Origin: Deltaproteobacteria bacterium | GTDB lineage: Bacteria > Myxococcota > Myxococcia > Myxococcales > 40CM-4-68-19 | NCBI GenBank assembly: GCA_005879315.1 | Contig: VBLC01000054.1 | Location: 1 to 56,380, forward strand | Direction of reading: 5' to 3' | Length of the DNA: 56,380 nucleotides | Shown here: positions 16,210 to 25,375 of the stretch, in pieces | How positions within the stretch are numbered: position 1 is the first letter of the stretch | Layout: each line of letters begins with the position of its first letter | The notes under the pieces: model-generated | What the model saw: the letters and a program-made list of their open reading frames with translations, nothing else | Database searches by the model: none | What the model was told of the DNA's origin: nothing | Position numbers and translations under genes: made by a program

Positions 16210-19194
16210 ATGCAATTGCGCGGGATTATCGTCCTATCCGTCGTCTTCGTATTTTCACTCTTGTTTTCTCGCCCTGCCGCCGCGCAGACGACGGGGACTG
16301 CTGAAAATCCGGCGCCGCCGGCAGATCAGCCCGCCGCACAGGCGCCCGTGCCCACGGAGACGACCACGCCCGCCGCCGAGCCCACGGCGGGCAAGAAGAA
16401 GGCGGAGGAAGAGATCGTCGTCACCGGCACGCGCATCCGCCGCAAGGACTTGACCACCCCGGCGCCGGTGACGGTCATCAGCAAGGAGCAAGTCACGGCC
16501 AGCGGCCGGGTCTCGCTCGGCGAATTCCTCCAGACCCTGCCCGAGCAAGGCAATGCCTTCAACACGCAGGTCAACAACGGCGGAAGCGGCGCTACGCGCA
16601 TTAACCTGCGCGGCCTCGGCAATTTGCGCACCCTCGTCCTCCTCAATGGCCGCCGCATGGTGGGCGCCGGCACCGGCGCCAACTCCGGCAGCGGGGTCGA
16701 CCTCAACAGCATCCCCGTCGCGGCCGTCGAGCGCATCGAGATCCTGAAGGATGGGGCATCGCCGCTCTACGGATCCGACGCTATCGGCGGGGTCGTCAAC
16801 ATCATCACCCGCAAGGGCTTCTCCGGCACCGAAGCGAGCGCGTATTCGGGCACCTCGACGCACGGCGACGGCGCCACGTACGACTTGAACATCACCACCG
16901 GGACTGCGGGCGACCGGGGCAGCGTTCTCTTCTCGGCCGGGTACTACAACCAGAACCCGGTCATCGCCGGCGACCGGGATTGGAGCCTCTACCAACTCTC
17001 CTACAATTTCGCCAAGAACACCGAAACGAGGGTCGGCAGCACCCGCGCGCCGAACGGGCGCATCATCGGTAACAGCGCCAAGGACCCGAACGGCGTGACG
17101 GGGAATGCCGCCTGGTTGGCCCTGCTCAGCGCGAACCCGAAGGCTGGCTCGTTTACCTACGATCCGTCGCTCGGCTCCTGGCGCCCGTTCAATGCCAACG
17201 TGGTGGCGCCCACCGGCGACCTCTATAACTTCCAGCCCATCAACTACGACGTCACGCCCGCCCGGCGGATCAGCCTCTACTCGATGGGCGACACGAAGTT
17301 GGGAGATGTCGCGCGCGGCTTCTTCGAGGCGTCCTACACCAACCGCGAGTCCTCGTATCAACTCGCGCCCGAGCCGCTCATCATCGGGACCGGCGGCGCT
17401 GCGGTCACCATCTCCAAGGACAACTTCTACAACCCGTTCGGTCGCGACTTCACCCAGTACACCAAGCGCCTCACCGAGTTCGGTCCCCGCCAGCAGTACC
17501 AGACCGTGGGCACCTACCGCATCGTCGGCGGGCTAGACGGGACGCTCCCGGCGGGCTGGGTGTGGGACGCCTCCCTCAACTACGGCCGCACGCAGTGGGT
17601 GAACACCAACCGCGGCAACTTGATCGTCAGCCACCTGCAGAATGCGATCGGCGCCACCTACCGGGACAGCACCGGAACGCTCCAGTGCGGGGCCAAGGCC
17701 AACGCCGACGGCAGCGCGCCTTTCGCCGGCTGCGTGCCGATCGACCTCTTCCACGGCGAAGGCGCCATCAGCTCGAACATGGCCCAGTACCTCCAGTTCA
17801 GCGGCGTGAGTCAGATCGACAACGAGCTCACCGTCGCACAGGCGAACCTCGCCGGCGAGCTTCCCATCCAGCTGCTGGCGGACCGGCCGCTGGCGCTCGC
17901 CGTAGGATACGAGATCCGCTGGGAGTCGGGGAGGGATGTCCCTGACCCCGTCACGGCGGCGGGCGACTCGACCGGCAACGCGCGCCTGGAGACCGCTGGC
18001 CGCTTCCACGTCAACGAGGGCTATGGCGAGCTGTCGATCCCCATCGCCAACAACATGACTGGGGTTGATGTTCTCGAGGCCTCCGCTGCCGCGCGCGTCT
18101 TCAACTACAGCACCTTCGGCTCGGATTGGACGTACAAGTTCGGCGGCCGCTGGCGCATCATCCCCGATGTCACCCTCCGCGGCACCTACTCCACCGCGTT
18201 CCGCGCTCCCAGCATCACCGATCTCTATCTGGGCGCCTCGGACAGCTTCCCCAGCGTGAAGGATCCCTGCGCGGATCTCTCGGCGGCTACCGCTGATCTG
18301 AAGGCCAATTGCGCGAAGGACGGAGTGCCTGCCGCGGGAAACGGGCTGGTCGGAGAGACGCAGCTTCGTACGCGGCTCGGCGGCAACCCGAATCTAAAAC
18401 CGGAAACCGCCAAGATCTTCACGGTGGGCACCGTGCTCGAACCGAGCATGGCGAGGGGACTCTCGGTGACCGTGGACTACTACTACATCAAGATCGACGG
18501 CGCGATCGCACCGGCGGGGGCCTCCTACATTCTCAGCAGGTGCTATCCCGACGTGGGCGGTCGGGATGAGTCGTACTGCGCCCTCGTCCACCGGGACACC
18601 GCCGGCGGAGTCTCGCGCGTCGACAATTTCAACTTGAACGTCGGCGGGAGAGAGACGGCGGGCATCGACCTCGCGGTGCGCTACGCCATCCCATCGGCCT
18701 TCGGCCGCTTCGGACTCGGGTTCGATGGCAACTGGCTGCAGTACTTCAGGCAGATTCAACCCGACGGCACGGTCATCAACGGCCGAGGCAACTTCGACAT
18801 CGGCATCCTCAACCAGGGGACGGGCGGCGTCTACCCGGCATTCAAGTCGCTGTCCGCCGTCAATTGGAGCATGGGCGGGCTGGGAGCGGGCGTCTTGTGG
18901 AGGTACGTGGGCGGGTTCAAAGAGTGCGCGGACGCCAACGGAATCGAAAACGGCCTTTGCGCCACCAACCCGCTGGGTCTGTCGCGAAGGGTGAAGGCCT
19001 ACTCGAGCTTCGACGCGTACGTCAGCTACGATCTGAAAAGCTCCGCGGGGAGGACCAACTTTGCGGTCGGCGCGCACAACGTGTTCGACGCCCGCCCGCC
19101 TCTGATCTACGCGGCCTTTGCCCCGACTTCCGACCCCACCGGATACGACTTCATGGGCCGTTTCATCTATGCCCGCGTCGGGCACAGGTTCTAG
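16210..19194 (+). CDS. TonB-dependent outer membrane receptor
   Basis: This is a 994-residue outer membrane transporter. A signal peptide ends at RPAAAQ, followed by a Pro/Ala/Thr-rich spacer (residues about 26-68) and a TonB-box-like segment EEEIVVTGTRIRRKD. The plug domain is recognisable from TPAPVTVISKEQV through INLRGLGNLRTLVLLNGRR to VERIEILKDGASPLYGSDA and VVNIITRK. The rest is a 22-stranded-type barrel with Tyr/Asn-rich strands, ending in the usual C-terminal Phe (YARVGHRF). The ATG at 16210 is chosen for its signal peptide and GGAGGGGC ribosome-binding site. The substrate is unknown. A tonB gene lies 2.7 kb downstream. Its TAG stop overlaps the stop of the convergent gene in a shared CTAG. 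Confidence 0.95.
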   Translation: MQLRGIIVLSVVFVFSLLFSRPAAAQTTGTAENPAPPADQPAAQAPVPTETTTPAAEPTAGKKKAEEEIVVTGTRIRRKDLTTPAPVTVISKEQVTASGRVSLGEFLQTLPEQGNAFNTQVNNGGSGATRINLRGLGNLRTLVLLNGRRMVGAGTGANSGSGVDLNSIPVAAVERIEILKDGASPLYGSDAIGGVVNIITRKGFSGTEASAYSGTSTHGDGATYDLNITTGTAGDRGSVLFSAGYYNQNPVIAGDRDWSLYQLSYNFAKNTETRVGSTRAPNGRIIGNSAKDPNGVTGNAAWLALLSANPKAGSFTYDPSLGSWRPFNANVVAPTGDLYNFQPINYDVTPARRISLYSMGDTKLGDVARGFFEASYTNRESSYQLAPEPLIIGTGGAAVTISKDNFYNPFGRDFTQYTKRLTEFGPRQQYQTVGTYRIVGGLDGTLPAGWVWDASLNYGRTQWVNTNRGNLIVSHLQNAIGATYRDSTGTLQCGAKANADGSAPFAGCVPIDLFHGEGAISSNMAQYLQFSGVSQIDNELTVAQANLAGELPIQLLADRPLALAVGYEIRWESGRDVPDPVTAAGDSTGNARLETAGRFHVNEGYGELSIPIANNMTGVDVLEASAAARVFNYSTFGSDWTYKFGGRWRIIPDVTLRGTYSTAFRAPSITDLYLGASDSFPSVKDPCADLSAATADLKANCAKDGVPAAGNGLVGETQLRTRLGGNPNLKPETAKIFTVGTVLEPSMARGLSVTVDYYYIKIDGAIAPAGASYILSRCYPDVGGRDESYCALVHRDTAGGVSRVDNFNLNVGGRETAGIDLAVRYAIPSAFGRFGLGFDGNWLQYFRQIQPDGTVINGRGNFDIGILNQGTGGVYPAFKSLSAVNWSMGGLGAGVLWRYVGGFKECADANGIENGLCATNPLGLSRRVKAYSSFDAYVSYDLKSSAGRTNFAVGAHNVFDARPPLIYAAFAPTSDPTGYDFMGRFIYARVGHRF

Positions 19195-21761
19195 CTAGGT
19201 CTCGGCTTCCTGCGCAGAGCGGCAAGCAGCCCTATCAGGCCGAGGGCCTCCCAGCCGCCGGCCTCGGATGAGCAGCCGCAGAAGCCGGGATTGTCGACCC
19301 AGACGGTCACGTGCGGCGACCACCCTTCGGTGCCGACGAGGTCGGTTGCCCGGACCTTGAGGTCATGCGCGCCGTCGCTCACTCTCCTCGTCTCCCAGGA
19401 GAACACCGCCGGCGAGCTCGCCGCCCGGCCGCCTTCCCATCTCTCGCCGTCGACGAAGAGCTCGATGCTGGAGAGACTCGTGCCTCTGCTCGCCGAGGCA
19501 CCGACCACGACCCGCGCGGTCTTGCTCACGGTTTGCGCGTAGAGCGGCCAGGAGATGACGGCGTGCGGCGCCGCCAGAGCGACGACTTCCACACCGGCCA
19601 CGTGCGAGGCCGAGGCGCTCGACGCGATCACCCGCCCCTGGGAACGGCTCGCGCGAAGCCAGGTCGGTCCGAGGAGATTCATCGTCGCCGAGCCTCCCGC
19701 CAGCACGCTGGCCGGCTCGAAGCTGGCGCTGACTCCCACCGGGAGGTGAGAGGCGGAGAAGGTGATCAGCTCTGGTTCGCCGGCGATCACAGCGGTGGCG
19801 ATCCGCAGCGCGCTGGTTCCCGCGGCGCCCACCGGAACTTCGGTTCTCTCCGGCGCCAGGGAGAAGTCGTTGGCGATGACCACGGCCGTGCCCGCCGCGG
19901 ATTGGACCACGCCTCCGGCTGCAGCCTGGACCAGGAAGGAGAATTCGCCCTGAGCGGTTCCACCAGTGGCGTGCAACACCAGCGCCGTCGCTTCGCCCGC
20001 CTGTATCGACGCCGGAGCAAGAGACGCCGTGATCCCGGGCGGAAGAGGTGAAAGGGAGATCGCGAGCATCTTGGACGCTGCCGCAGGGGCGAGCGCCGCA
20101 CTGGAGACCACCCAGCTGGAGTCCCGGTCGAGGGCCAGCGTCCCCCGCGTCGGCGAAACCCAGATCATGAAGTCCGTCTCGGGCGGCGCGCAGCCCGGCA
20201 GAGCGAAGGTGGCGATGCGGGTGCGCCAGTTGAAGGCGCCGGCCGCCGGGAGGTAGGGGGCCGTGTACCAGAACGTGCAGTCGTCGGAGGGATCGACCGA
20301 GAGGCTGGTGTAGTCGCCCCAGCGCAGGGAGCCGATCTGCGGCCCGCTGCTGGTGAGAGTGACCGCCTCGCCCTGACCCATCATGCCGGGCGGATCCGCC
20401 GCGGTGCGCCCGGTGTATGCGATGGCCGGGTAGCTCGTCTGTCCCGATAGACTGAAGCCAAGCCCGATCCCGCCAACGCGATCCATGGCGATGCTGCCCA
20501 TCCAGCGCCAGTTGGCGTCGGGCGCGTAAGTGCCCTGCTGATGGATGAAGGGTTCGCCACCAGGGTCCTGCACCTCGTACCAGCGAATGCCGCTCGAGTT
20601 CCCGGCCGAGACGGTGTGGTTGGCGACGAGCACTTCTCGATTGCCAAAATTGCGGTATGCGACCCGGAACATCATCCGGTCCGACAGCGCGTCGAGCATG
20701 TCCACGGTCCCTTGCTGCGGGATGCAAACGCCCGTGGACAGCCGATCGCACGCCGCCGTGAAGGGCGCGACCGCGAGCTCGACGGGATAGAGCGCCGTCT
20801 TCTCCGGCGCCGCCCAATCGACGTGGTACTGATAAAGGACGAGCGAATTGCGCCCGAATCCGACGATCATCCCCGGCTCGCCGGGCGGCGGTGGGATCCT
20901 CCCATCGAGGTCGGCCGGGGTCATTCCGCTCATCTCGCCGCGAGGGATCTCCATGCACTGCTGGTCGGCGGGTTCTCCGGCGAGCATGTGCTCCCGATCG
21001 AAGGCGCAGATGTCGATCCCCAGGAAGGCGCCTCCGGCAACCTCTGCGTACTCGTTGTAGGTGGCGTAATACGCGTCGGGCCAGACGCCGAGCTTCGGGT
21101 AGTCGTTGAAGAAGGCGTACGGGTAGGAGTATCGCGCGTAGGGCCCCATCGGGTCGGAGGTGCGCGAGACCGCGATGCACTCGAGATAGGAACCCCCGTT
21201 GAGGTTGGGGATCGCGAGCTGGCTGATCAGCCAGCGGTCCGCGAGGGGATCGTAGAGCACCACCCCGTCGCCCTCGTCGCTGGTCTCGCATCCATCTCCG
21301 AAGCCGGCGAAGAGCGTCCGGGTGGGCACCGGGCCGAAGAGAGTCTCGCCTTGCTTGGAGAAGACGGCGAAGCTCGAGTTGACGATCTGTACATAATGCG
21401 CCGGCCCGACGTCGCCCTCGGGATCAGGCGGATCGTATTTCACTTCGAAGGGCGCGACCTGCCGCGCTCCGACGAAATTCTCGCCGATGCCTTCGAAGCT
21501 CGTGCCCTGCTGAGGCGCGGCCAGGGTCGGCGCGTTGTCCTGCAGCACCGGGTCGCGCGTGGGGGCAGACCACTGCAGAGACGGAACACGGCGGGGCTGG
21601 CGATCTTCGCGCGGAGGCAAAGCGCGAGCAGGCTCGAGGAGCCAGAGGGGGGCGGAGACATCGGAGCGTCCCAGGGCGGCCTGCTGTGGGCGGCCCTGTG
21701 GAGGAAGCGCGAGTGCAGCGCTCGCGCCGACCGACGCCAGAGATGCCAGGCGGAGGTCCAT
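19191..21761 (-). CDS. Large secreted protein with Ig-like C-terminal region and MYXO-CTERM-type tail
   Basis: This is an 856-residue secreted protein. The N-terminal signal-like segment (MDLRLASLASVGASAALALPPQ) is followed by a roughly 480-residue domain with WLISQLAIPNL, DYPKLGVWPDAYYATYNEY and GDYTSLSVDPSDDCTFWYT. That pattern is seen in large extracellular beta-propeller-like proteins of myxobacteria. Residues from about 520 on are Ser/Thr/Ala-rich beta domains (GVSASFEPASVLAGGS), the last resembling a bacterial Ig domain (TSLSSIELFVDGE). The C-terminus has Cys-Gly-Cys-Ser, a hydrophobic stretch and RRKPR, matching the MYXO-CTERM surface-anchoring tail. The ATG at 21761 is preferred to a TTG six codons upstream. 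Function unknown. Confidence 0.82.
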   Translation of the reverse strand: MDLRLASLASVGASAALALPPQGRPQQAALGRSDVSAPLWLLEPARALPPREDRQPRRVPSLQWSAPTRDPVLQDNAPTLAAPQQGTSFEGIGENFVGARQVAPFEVKYDPPDPEGDVGPAHYVQIVNSSFAVFSKQGETLFGPVPTRTLFAGFGDGCETSDEGDGVVLYDPLADRWLISQLAIPNLNGGSYLECIAVSRTSDPMGPYARYSYPYAFFNDYPKLGVWPDAYYATYNEYAEVAGGAFLGIDICAFDREHMLAGEPADQQCMEIPRGEMSGMTPADLDGRIPPPPGEPGMIVGFGRNSLVLYQYHVDWAAPEKTALYPVELAVAPFTAACDRLSTGVCIPQQGTVDMLDALSDRMMFRVAYRNFGNREVLVANHTVSAGNSSGIRWYEVQDPGGEPFIHQQGTYAPDANWRWMGSIAMDRVGGIGLGFSLSGQTSYPAIAYTGRTAADPPGMMGQGEAVTLTSSGPQIGSLRWGDYTSLSVDPSDDCTFWYTAPYLPAAGAFNWRTRIATFALPGCAPPETDFMIWVSPTRGTLALDRDSSWVVSSAALAPAAASKMLAISLSPLPPGITASLAPASIQAGEATALVLHATGGTAQGEFSFLVQAAAGGVVQSAAGTAVVIANDFSLAPERTEVPVGAAGTSALRIATAVIAGEPELITFSASHLPVGVSASFEPASVLAGGSATMNLLGPTWLRASRSQGRVIASSASASHVAGVEVVALAAPHAVISWPLYAQTVSKTARVVVGASASRGTSLSSIELFVDGERWEGGRAASSPAVFSWETRRVSDGAHDLKVRATDLVGTEGWSPHVTVWVDNPGFCGCSSEAGGWEALGLIGLLAALRRKPRPS

Positions 21762-21800
21762 GGAGAGAGAATAGTCCAAAGAGCGCGCCTCGCGCTCCCG

Positions 21801-21829
21801 TTGACAGCGCCAGATCTCTCTTGTCTACT
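21801..21829 (+). promoter_or_regulatory. Sigma-70-like promoter for the tonB operon
   Basis: A perfect -35 hexamer TTGACA (21801-21806) and a TCTACT -10 hexamer (21824-21829) are separated by exactly 17 bases. Transcription would start near 21836, about 28 bases upstream of the tonB ATG at 21864. This is the best promoter match seen in the window. Confidence 0.6.
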
Positions 21830-21863
21830 CTCGCGCCTTTCGCGGGCTCAGCGCAGGGGCGCA

Positions 21864-22565
21864 ATGTTCGATAACATCACCGCTCGAAAAGCAAAACGGC
21901 GCAGCGGCGTTTCGATGGCGGTGTCCATCATCCTCCATGCCGGAGCCGTCGTCGCAGCCGTCGCCGTCAGCTACGCGCGCGCCCACATGCCCAGACACGA
22001 AGAAGCCGTGGCGGTGACCTTCCGGCCTCCTTCTCCCCCGCCTCCTCCCCCTCCTCCTCCGGCCGGCCACAAGCCGAAGACGCCGCGGCCCAAGCCGGTC
22101 GTCAAGGTCACGCCGCCCGCCGCGATCATCCAGCCGAAGGAAACGCCGAAGGAGGAGAAGCTGCCCGAGCCCGAGGAGGAGGAAGAGGAGGAAGGCACAG
22201 AAGGAGGCGTCGAGGGCGGGGTGGTGGGCGGAGTGGTCGGCGGCGTCCCGGGCGGCACCGGCACGGTGGTCGCGCCGCGGCTGGAGGCGGACGAGAGCAC
22301 GGTGCACCTCAAGAAGATCTCCGGCCCCATCCCCGAGTACACGGAGCAGGCGATGGAGCACGAAGTGCAGGGGGTGATGATCGTCAAGTGCGTGGTCACG
22401 ACGGACGGTACCGTCTACGGCTGCCGGGTCTTGAAGAGCCTGCCCTTCATGGACCGCCAGGTGATCTCGGCACTGGAGCGCAGCCGCTACGAGCCCTATC
22501 TGGTGAACGGCCGGCCGGTAGAGATCGACATGACCTTCAGAATCCGCCTCCAGCTGCCCCAGTAG
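21864..22565 (+). CDS. tonB: Energy transducer TonB
   Basis: TonB spans the periplasm and passes proton-motive force from ExbBD to outer membrane receptors. The protein has 233 residues: a cytoplasmic N-terminus, one transmembrane segment (VSMAVSIILHAGAVVAAVAVSY), a linker with nine consecutive prolines and PKP-type repeats, an acidic stretch of eight glutamates, a Gly/Val stretch (VVGGVVGGVPGG), and the C-terminal domain with YTEQAMEHEVQGVMIVKCVV and YGCRVLKSLPFMDRQVISAL. It is preceded by a good promoter and an AGGGGC ribosome-binding site. ExbB and ExbD are not adjacent. The lipoprotein gene that follows starts 3 bases after its stop, so they form an operon. Confidence 0.93.
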   Translation: MFDNITARKAKRRSGVSMAVSIILHAGAVVAAVAVSYARAHMPRHEEAVAVTFRPPSPPPPPPPPPAGHKPKTPRPKPVVKVTPPAAIIQPKETPKEEKLPEPEEEEEEEGTEGGVEGGVVGGVVGGVPGGTGTVVAPRLEADESTVHLKKISGPIPEYTEQAMEHEVQGVMIVKCVVTTDGTVYGCRVLKSLPFMDRQVISALERSRYEPYLVNGRPVEIDMTFRIRLQLPQ

Positions 22566-22568
22566 CCA

Positions 22569-24155
22569 ATGCGCGCGCTCGGGCACGCTGCGCTTCTTCT
22601 CGCTTGCGGCTGCGCGGGCCTGGGCGTGAACAAGCGATCTCCGGCGAACATCGCCAACGGCGCGCTCACGCCGACGCTGCCTCCCGCCGCCAACTACGGT
22701 CCCGACGCGACGAAGACCTGTCCCACGGCAGGCGCGAATGGCGAAGTGGCCTCGCTGCTCGCGGAGCAATCGCAGGGAAAGACGCCGCCGCAGCAGGACG
22801 GGCGCCTTTGCGAGATGGCGGAGACGCTGCTCTCCTGGGATCCCGCCGAGCTGCCCCCGGACCAGGTCCTCAGCTTCCTCTCCTTCTACTTCGGCCTTCC
22901 CCAGCCGGCACGGCGCATCGTCATCACCAGCATCGAGAGCGAGGACGTCCGCCAGCTGGCGCCACCGCTGGCCGATGGTGTGCAGAGCTTCGCGGCCACC
23001 GCCGCGCTGCCGCGGTACGGCCTGTCGACGCAGCGGGTGAAGAAGGGCACGACCAAGGTGGTGCTGGTCATGCAGGAGGGGACGCTCGAGCTGGAGCCGG
23101 TCCCGCGCAAGCTCGCTCCGGGCGCGCAGGCAACGCTGAGCGGCCGCGTGGCCGGTCCGCTGGAGAATCCCAAGGTCACCGTCAGCGACGTGCTCGGGCA
23201 CTTCGAGACTCCGAAGGCGGAGGGGAAGTCCTTCAAGGCCGAGCTGCGCTGCGGCGACAAGCGCGGCAAGATCGTCGTCGAGATCCACGGCGAGGAGCAG
23301 GGATCGGAAGTGCCGGCCGCCAACTTCCCGGTTCACTGCGGCGAAGACCCGCCCACTTCGGTGGCTTTGGCGCCGCAGCAGCCGGAGGCGCCGGCCGCGT
23401 TCGAGAAGAAGCTCTTGGAGCTGATCAATGCGGAGCGGAGCACGGCCGGGCTCAAGCCGCTCGAATGGGATGACGCGGTCGCCGGTGTGGCGCGCGAGGT
23501 TTCCGAGGCGCGGCGCGAGGCGATGAAGGGCGGCAGCTCGGTCCCCTCCGACATCGTGCAGCGCTTGAAGAAGGTGGACGTGATCTCTCCCCTGATCCTG
23601 CAGAACTCCGCGCAGGCGCGCAGCGCCGAGGACGCCGCCACGCGCTTCTTGATGAGCCCCGCCCACCGCGCTCATTATCTGAGCGCCGAGGCGACGCACG
23701 CCGGCATCGGTGCGGCGGCGCTAACCGACGCGGCGGGAAAGCCTTTTGCCGTCGTCACCGAACTGTTCGTCAAAGAGCTGCAGCCGCTCGATGTCGCGGA
23801 GCTCCGCGAGAAGCTCTACGGCGCGCTCGCCCGGCGCCGCTCCGGCGCGCGCGCCCCTGCCCTGCGCAAGGACGCCGGGCTCGAAGAGACCGGGCAGAAG
23901 TACGCGACCGAGCTGGCCGCCGCGCGCGGCGAACTGCCCAAGCCGAGGGAGAAGGAGCTGACCTCTCCGCTCTACAAGCAGTTCCTCTCCGTCAACGTCC
24001 TCGGGGGAGCCAAGAACGATCCGCTGGAATTCGCCGAGGAGCCGGGAGTCCTCTCTACCGGGAAGGTGATGGGAGTGGGCGTGGCGCAGGGAACTCATCC
24101 GGTGCTGGGGAAGAATACCGTTTTCGTCGTCATCCTCATCGGGACGCGCAGATGA
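22569..24155 (+). CDS. CAP/SCP-domain lipoprotein in operon with tonB
   Basis: This is a 528-residue predicted lipoprotein: MRALGHAALLLACGCAGL contains a lipobox ending at Cys14 or Cys16. The N-terminal half (about 30-270) has no family I recognise and includes a beta-sandwich-like segment. From residue about 280, LLELINAERSTAGLKPLEWDDAVAGVAREVSEARR matches the start of the CAP/SCP (cysteine-rich secretory, PR-1-like) domain, followed by SPAHRAHYLS and AGIGAAALTDAAG, typical CAP motifs. The His of the usual CAP active-site tetrad near SEARR is not obvious. A second helical repeat follows from about 410. The 3-base spacing to tonB suggests an envelope role coupled to TonB. Confidence 0.78.
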   Translation: MRALGHAALLLACGCAGLGVNKRSPANIANGALTPTLPPAANYGPDATKTCPTAGANGEVASLLAEQSQGKTPPQQDGRLCEMAETLLSWDPAELPPDQVLSFLSFYFGLPQPARRIVITSIESEDVRQLAPPLADGVQSFAATAALPRYGLSTQRVKKGTTKVVLVMQEGTLELEPVPRKLAPGAQATLSGRVAGPLENPKVTVSDVLGHFETPKAEGKSFKAELRCGDKRGKIVVEIHGEEQGSEVPAANFPVHCGEDPPTSVALAPQQPEAPAAFEKKLLELINAERSTAGLKPLEWDDAVAGVAREVSEARREAMKGGSSVPSDIVQRLKKVDVISPLILQNSAQARSAEDAATRFLMSPAHRAHYLSAEATHAGIGAAALTDAAGKPFAVVTELFVKELQPLDVAELREKLYGALARRRSGARAPALRKDAGLEETGQKYATELAAARGELPKPREKELTSPLYKQFLSVNVLGGAKNDPLEFAEEPGVLSTGKVMGVGVAQGTHPVLGKNTVFVVILIGTRR

Positions 24156-24214
24156 GGCTGCGTTCATCGCGCTCGCTTCCGACCTGACCCTGTAAAGTCG
24201 CCGGTCCGATTCCC

Positions 24215-24234
24215 GGACCCCCGGTCCTGTTTTT
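24215..24234 (+). terminator. Rho-independent terminator after the tonB-CAP operon
   Basis: The hairpin GGACC (24215-24219), loop CCC, GGTCC (24223-24227) is followed directly by a T-rich run TGTTTTT (24228-24234). It lies 60 bases after the stop of the CAP lipoprotein gene. An overlapping hairpin (GGTCCG/CGGACC, 24203-24219) is also possible. Confidence 0.6.
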
Positions 24235-24235
24235 C

Positions 24236-24255
24236 AAAAAAAAATAATTTTTTTT
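24236..24255. other. 20-bp A/T-only palindromic tract
   Basis: Nine A, then TAA, then eight T (24236-24255), directly after the terminator and about 90 bases upstream of the next gene. Such a tract is exceptional in this GC-rich sequence. It can extend the terminator to work in both directions or bend DNA upstream of the following gene's promoter. Confidence 0.5.
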
Positions 24256-24343
24256 CTGCGCCTGTTCACCAGCCGACCCCTCCCGGTCCCCTGGCGTGCA
24301 AGCGGGCGGGTGCCTAGCTTCCCCGCCCAGGAGGGGGAGCAAG

Positions 24344-25375
24344 ATGAAATGGCGGGCGACCTGCGCGGCCTTTGCGGCTGCGGCGGCTGCGGCTGCAATC
24401 GCGGCAGAAGCACACGAATTTTCCTGCATCAAAACGGTGAACGGAGAGGTGATCCACGAGATCCACCACTATCCGGCCAAGCTCCATTTCAAGATCACCA
24501 TCACCAACACCCATCCGGATGAGTCCACCGCGCTCGCCGTCGAGGACCGGATGCTGGAGTCGCTCGGGTTCAAGTTCACCCCCGCGGCGCCTTTCACCCT
24601 GAAGGTGGGCGAGTCGATAACCTCCAAATTCGACGTGAAGGTCGAGAGCAAGGCGGAGTGCGAGGCCCTCGCCAAGGCCAACTCCTGCAACCGCGAATTC
24701 GACGACTTCTTCAAGATCATCCACGACGTCGGCGAGACGGACTGCGCCGCCCGCATCCTCTGCGGCGAGGAGAAGGGCCCGAGCTGCGGGGGTGGCGACG
24801 AGGACCACGGCGACGCCGACAAGGACGACGACGACCACCACGACAGCGACGCCGACCGCGACGACGAGCACGACTTCGACGAGTGCGCCTGCCGCGAGGG
24901 CAGCAAGAAGCACGGCCTCGGATTCTGGAAGGTGCACGAGGACGCGGTGGCCGCCTGCGTGGCGGGCGGGCCGGTCGACCTCGGCATCGCCAAGGTCAAG
25001 ACCATGGCCGACTTCGAGGGAGTCCTCTGGGGCTCGCCCGACAGGTTCCAGTGCGGAGAGGAGCGCAGCCGTCTCGACAAGGAGCGCTTCATCCTGGCGC
25101 GCAAGCTCCTGGTCGCGACCTGCAACGTGCGCGTCCTCGGCGCCGAGTTCCACGATGGCGACGAGGTCACCGACGTCCTTGGGGCGCTGAGCCGCACCTC
25201 CTGCCGCGACATCCACGGCTTCAAGATCGAGATGAAGAAGGACCGCGACTGCGACGGCCAGCACGCCGTCAAAGGACCGGCGACGCCCGAGCACGCGCAG
25301 TCGATCGCGGTCGATCCGACGCAGTCGTCGGGCCAGGAGTGCAAGGACGTTTGCGAGGGCGGGGAGGACGACTGA
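24344..25375 (+). CDS. Secreted Asp/His-rich protein with GFWK-H domain
   Basis: This is a 343-residue secreted protein. The ATG at 24344, with a GGAGGGGGAGC ribosome-binding site, gives an alanine-rich signal peptide (ten Ala in residues 8-18) cleaved near AEAHEF. Residues about 25-145 look like a beta-sandwich (LHFKITITNTHPDEST, PFTLKVGESITSKFDVKV) with several Cys. Residues 151-180 are nearly all Asp, Glu, His and Gly, a likely metal-binding or flexible linker. From residue 193, HGLGFWKVHEDAV, then a VLWGSP segment and ERFILARKLLVATCNVRV, resemble the 'GYWKNHPxxW ... QLLAAxLN' module of bacterial surface proteins. It overlaps the next lipoprotein gene by one base (TGATG). Function unknown. 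Confidence 0.75.
   Translation: MKWRATCAAFAAAAAAAAIAAEAHEFSCIKTVNGEVIHEIHHYPAKLHFKITITNTHPDESTALAVEDRMLESLGFKFTPAAPFTLKVGESITSKFDVKVESKAECEALAKANSCNREFDDFFKIIHDVGETDCAARILCGEEKGPSCGGGDEDHGDADKDDDDHHDSDADRDDEHDFDECACREGSKKHGLGFWKVHEDAVAACVAGGPVDLGIAKVKTMADFEGVLWGSPDRFQCGEERSRLDKERFILARKLLVATCNVRVLGAEFHDGDEVTDVLGALSRTSCRDIHGFKIEMKKDRDCDGQHAVKGPATPEHAQSIAVDPTQSSGQECKDVCEGGEDD

Noticed and set aside
16032-16215. Extended N-terminus of the PilZ protein up to 16215
   Set aside because: It would overlap the ribosome-binding site and start of the divergent receptor gene and adds unlike sequence.
22180-22260. Low-complexity Glu and Gly/Val codon repeats taken as a tandem repeat
   Set aside because: They encode the TonB linker and have no repeat structure outside the protein context.
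24191-24227. tRNA-like 3' half (TGTAAA ... GGTCCGATTCCCGG)
   Set aside because: No matching acceptor, D or anticodon stem upstream; the segment is better explained by the terminator hairpin.
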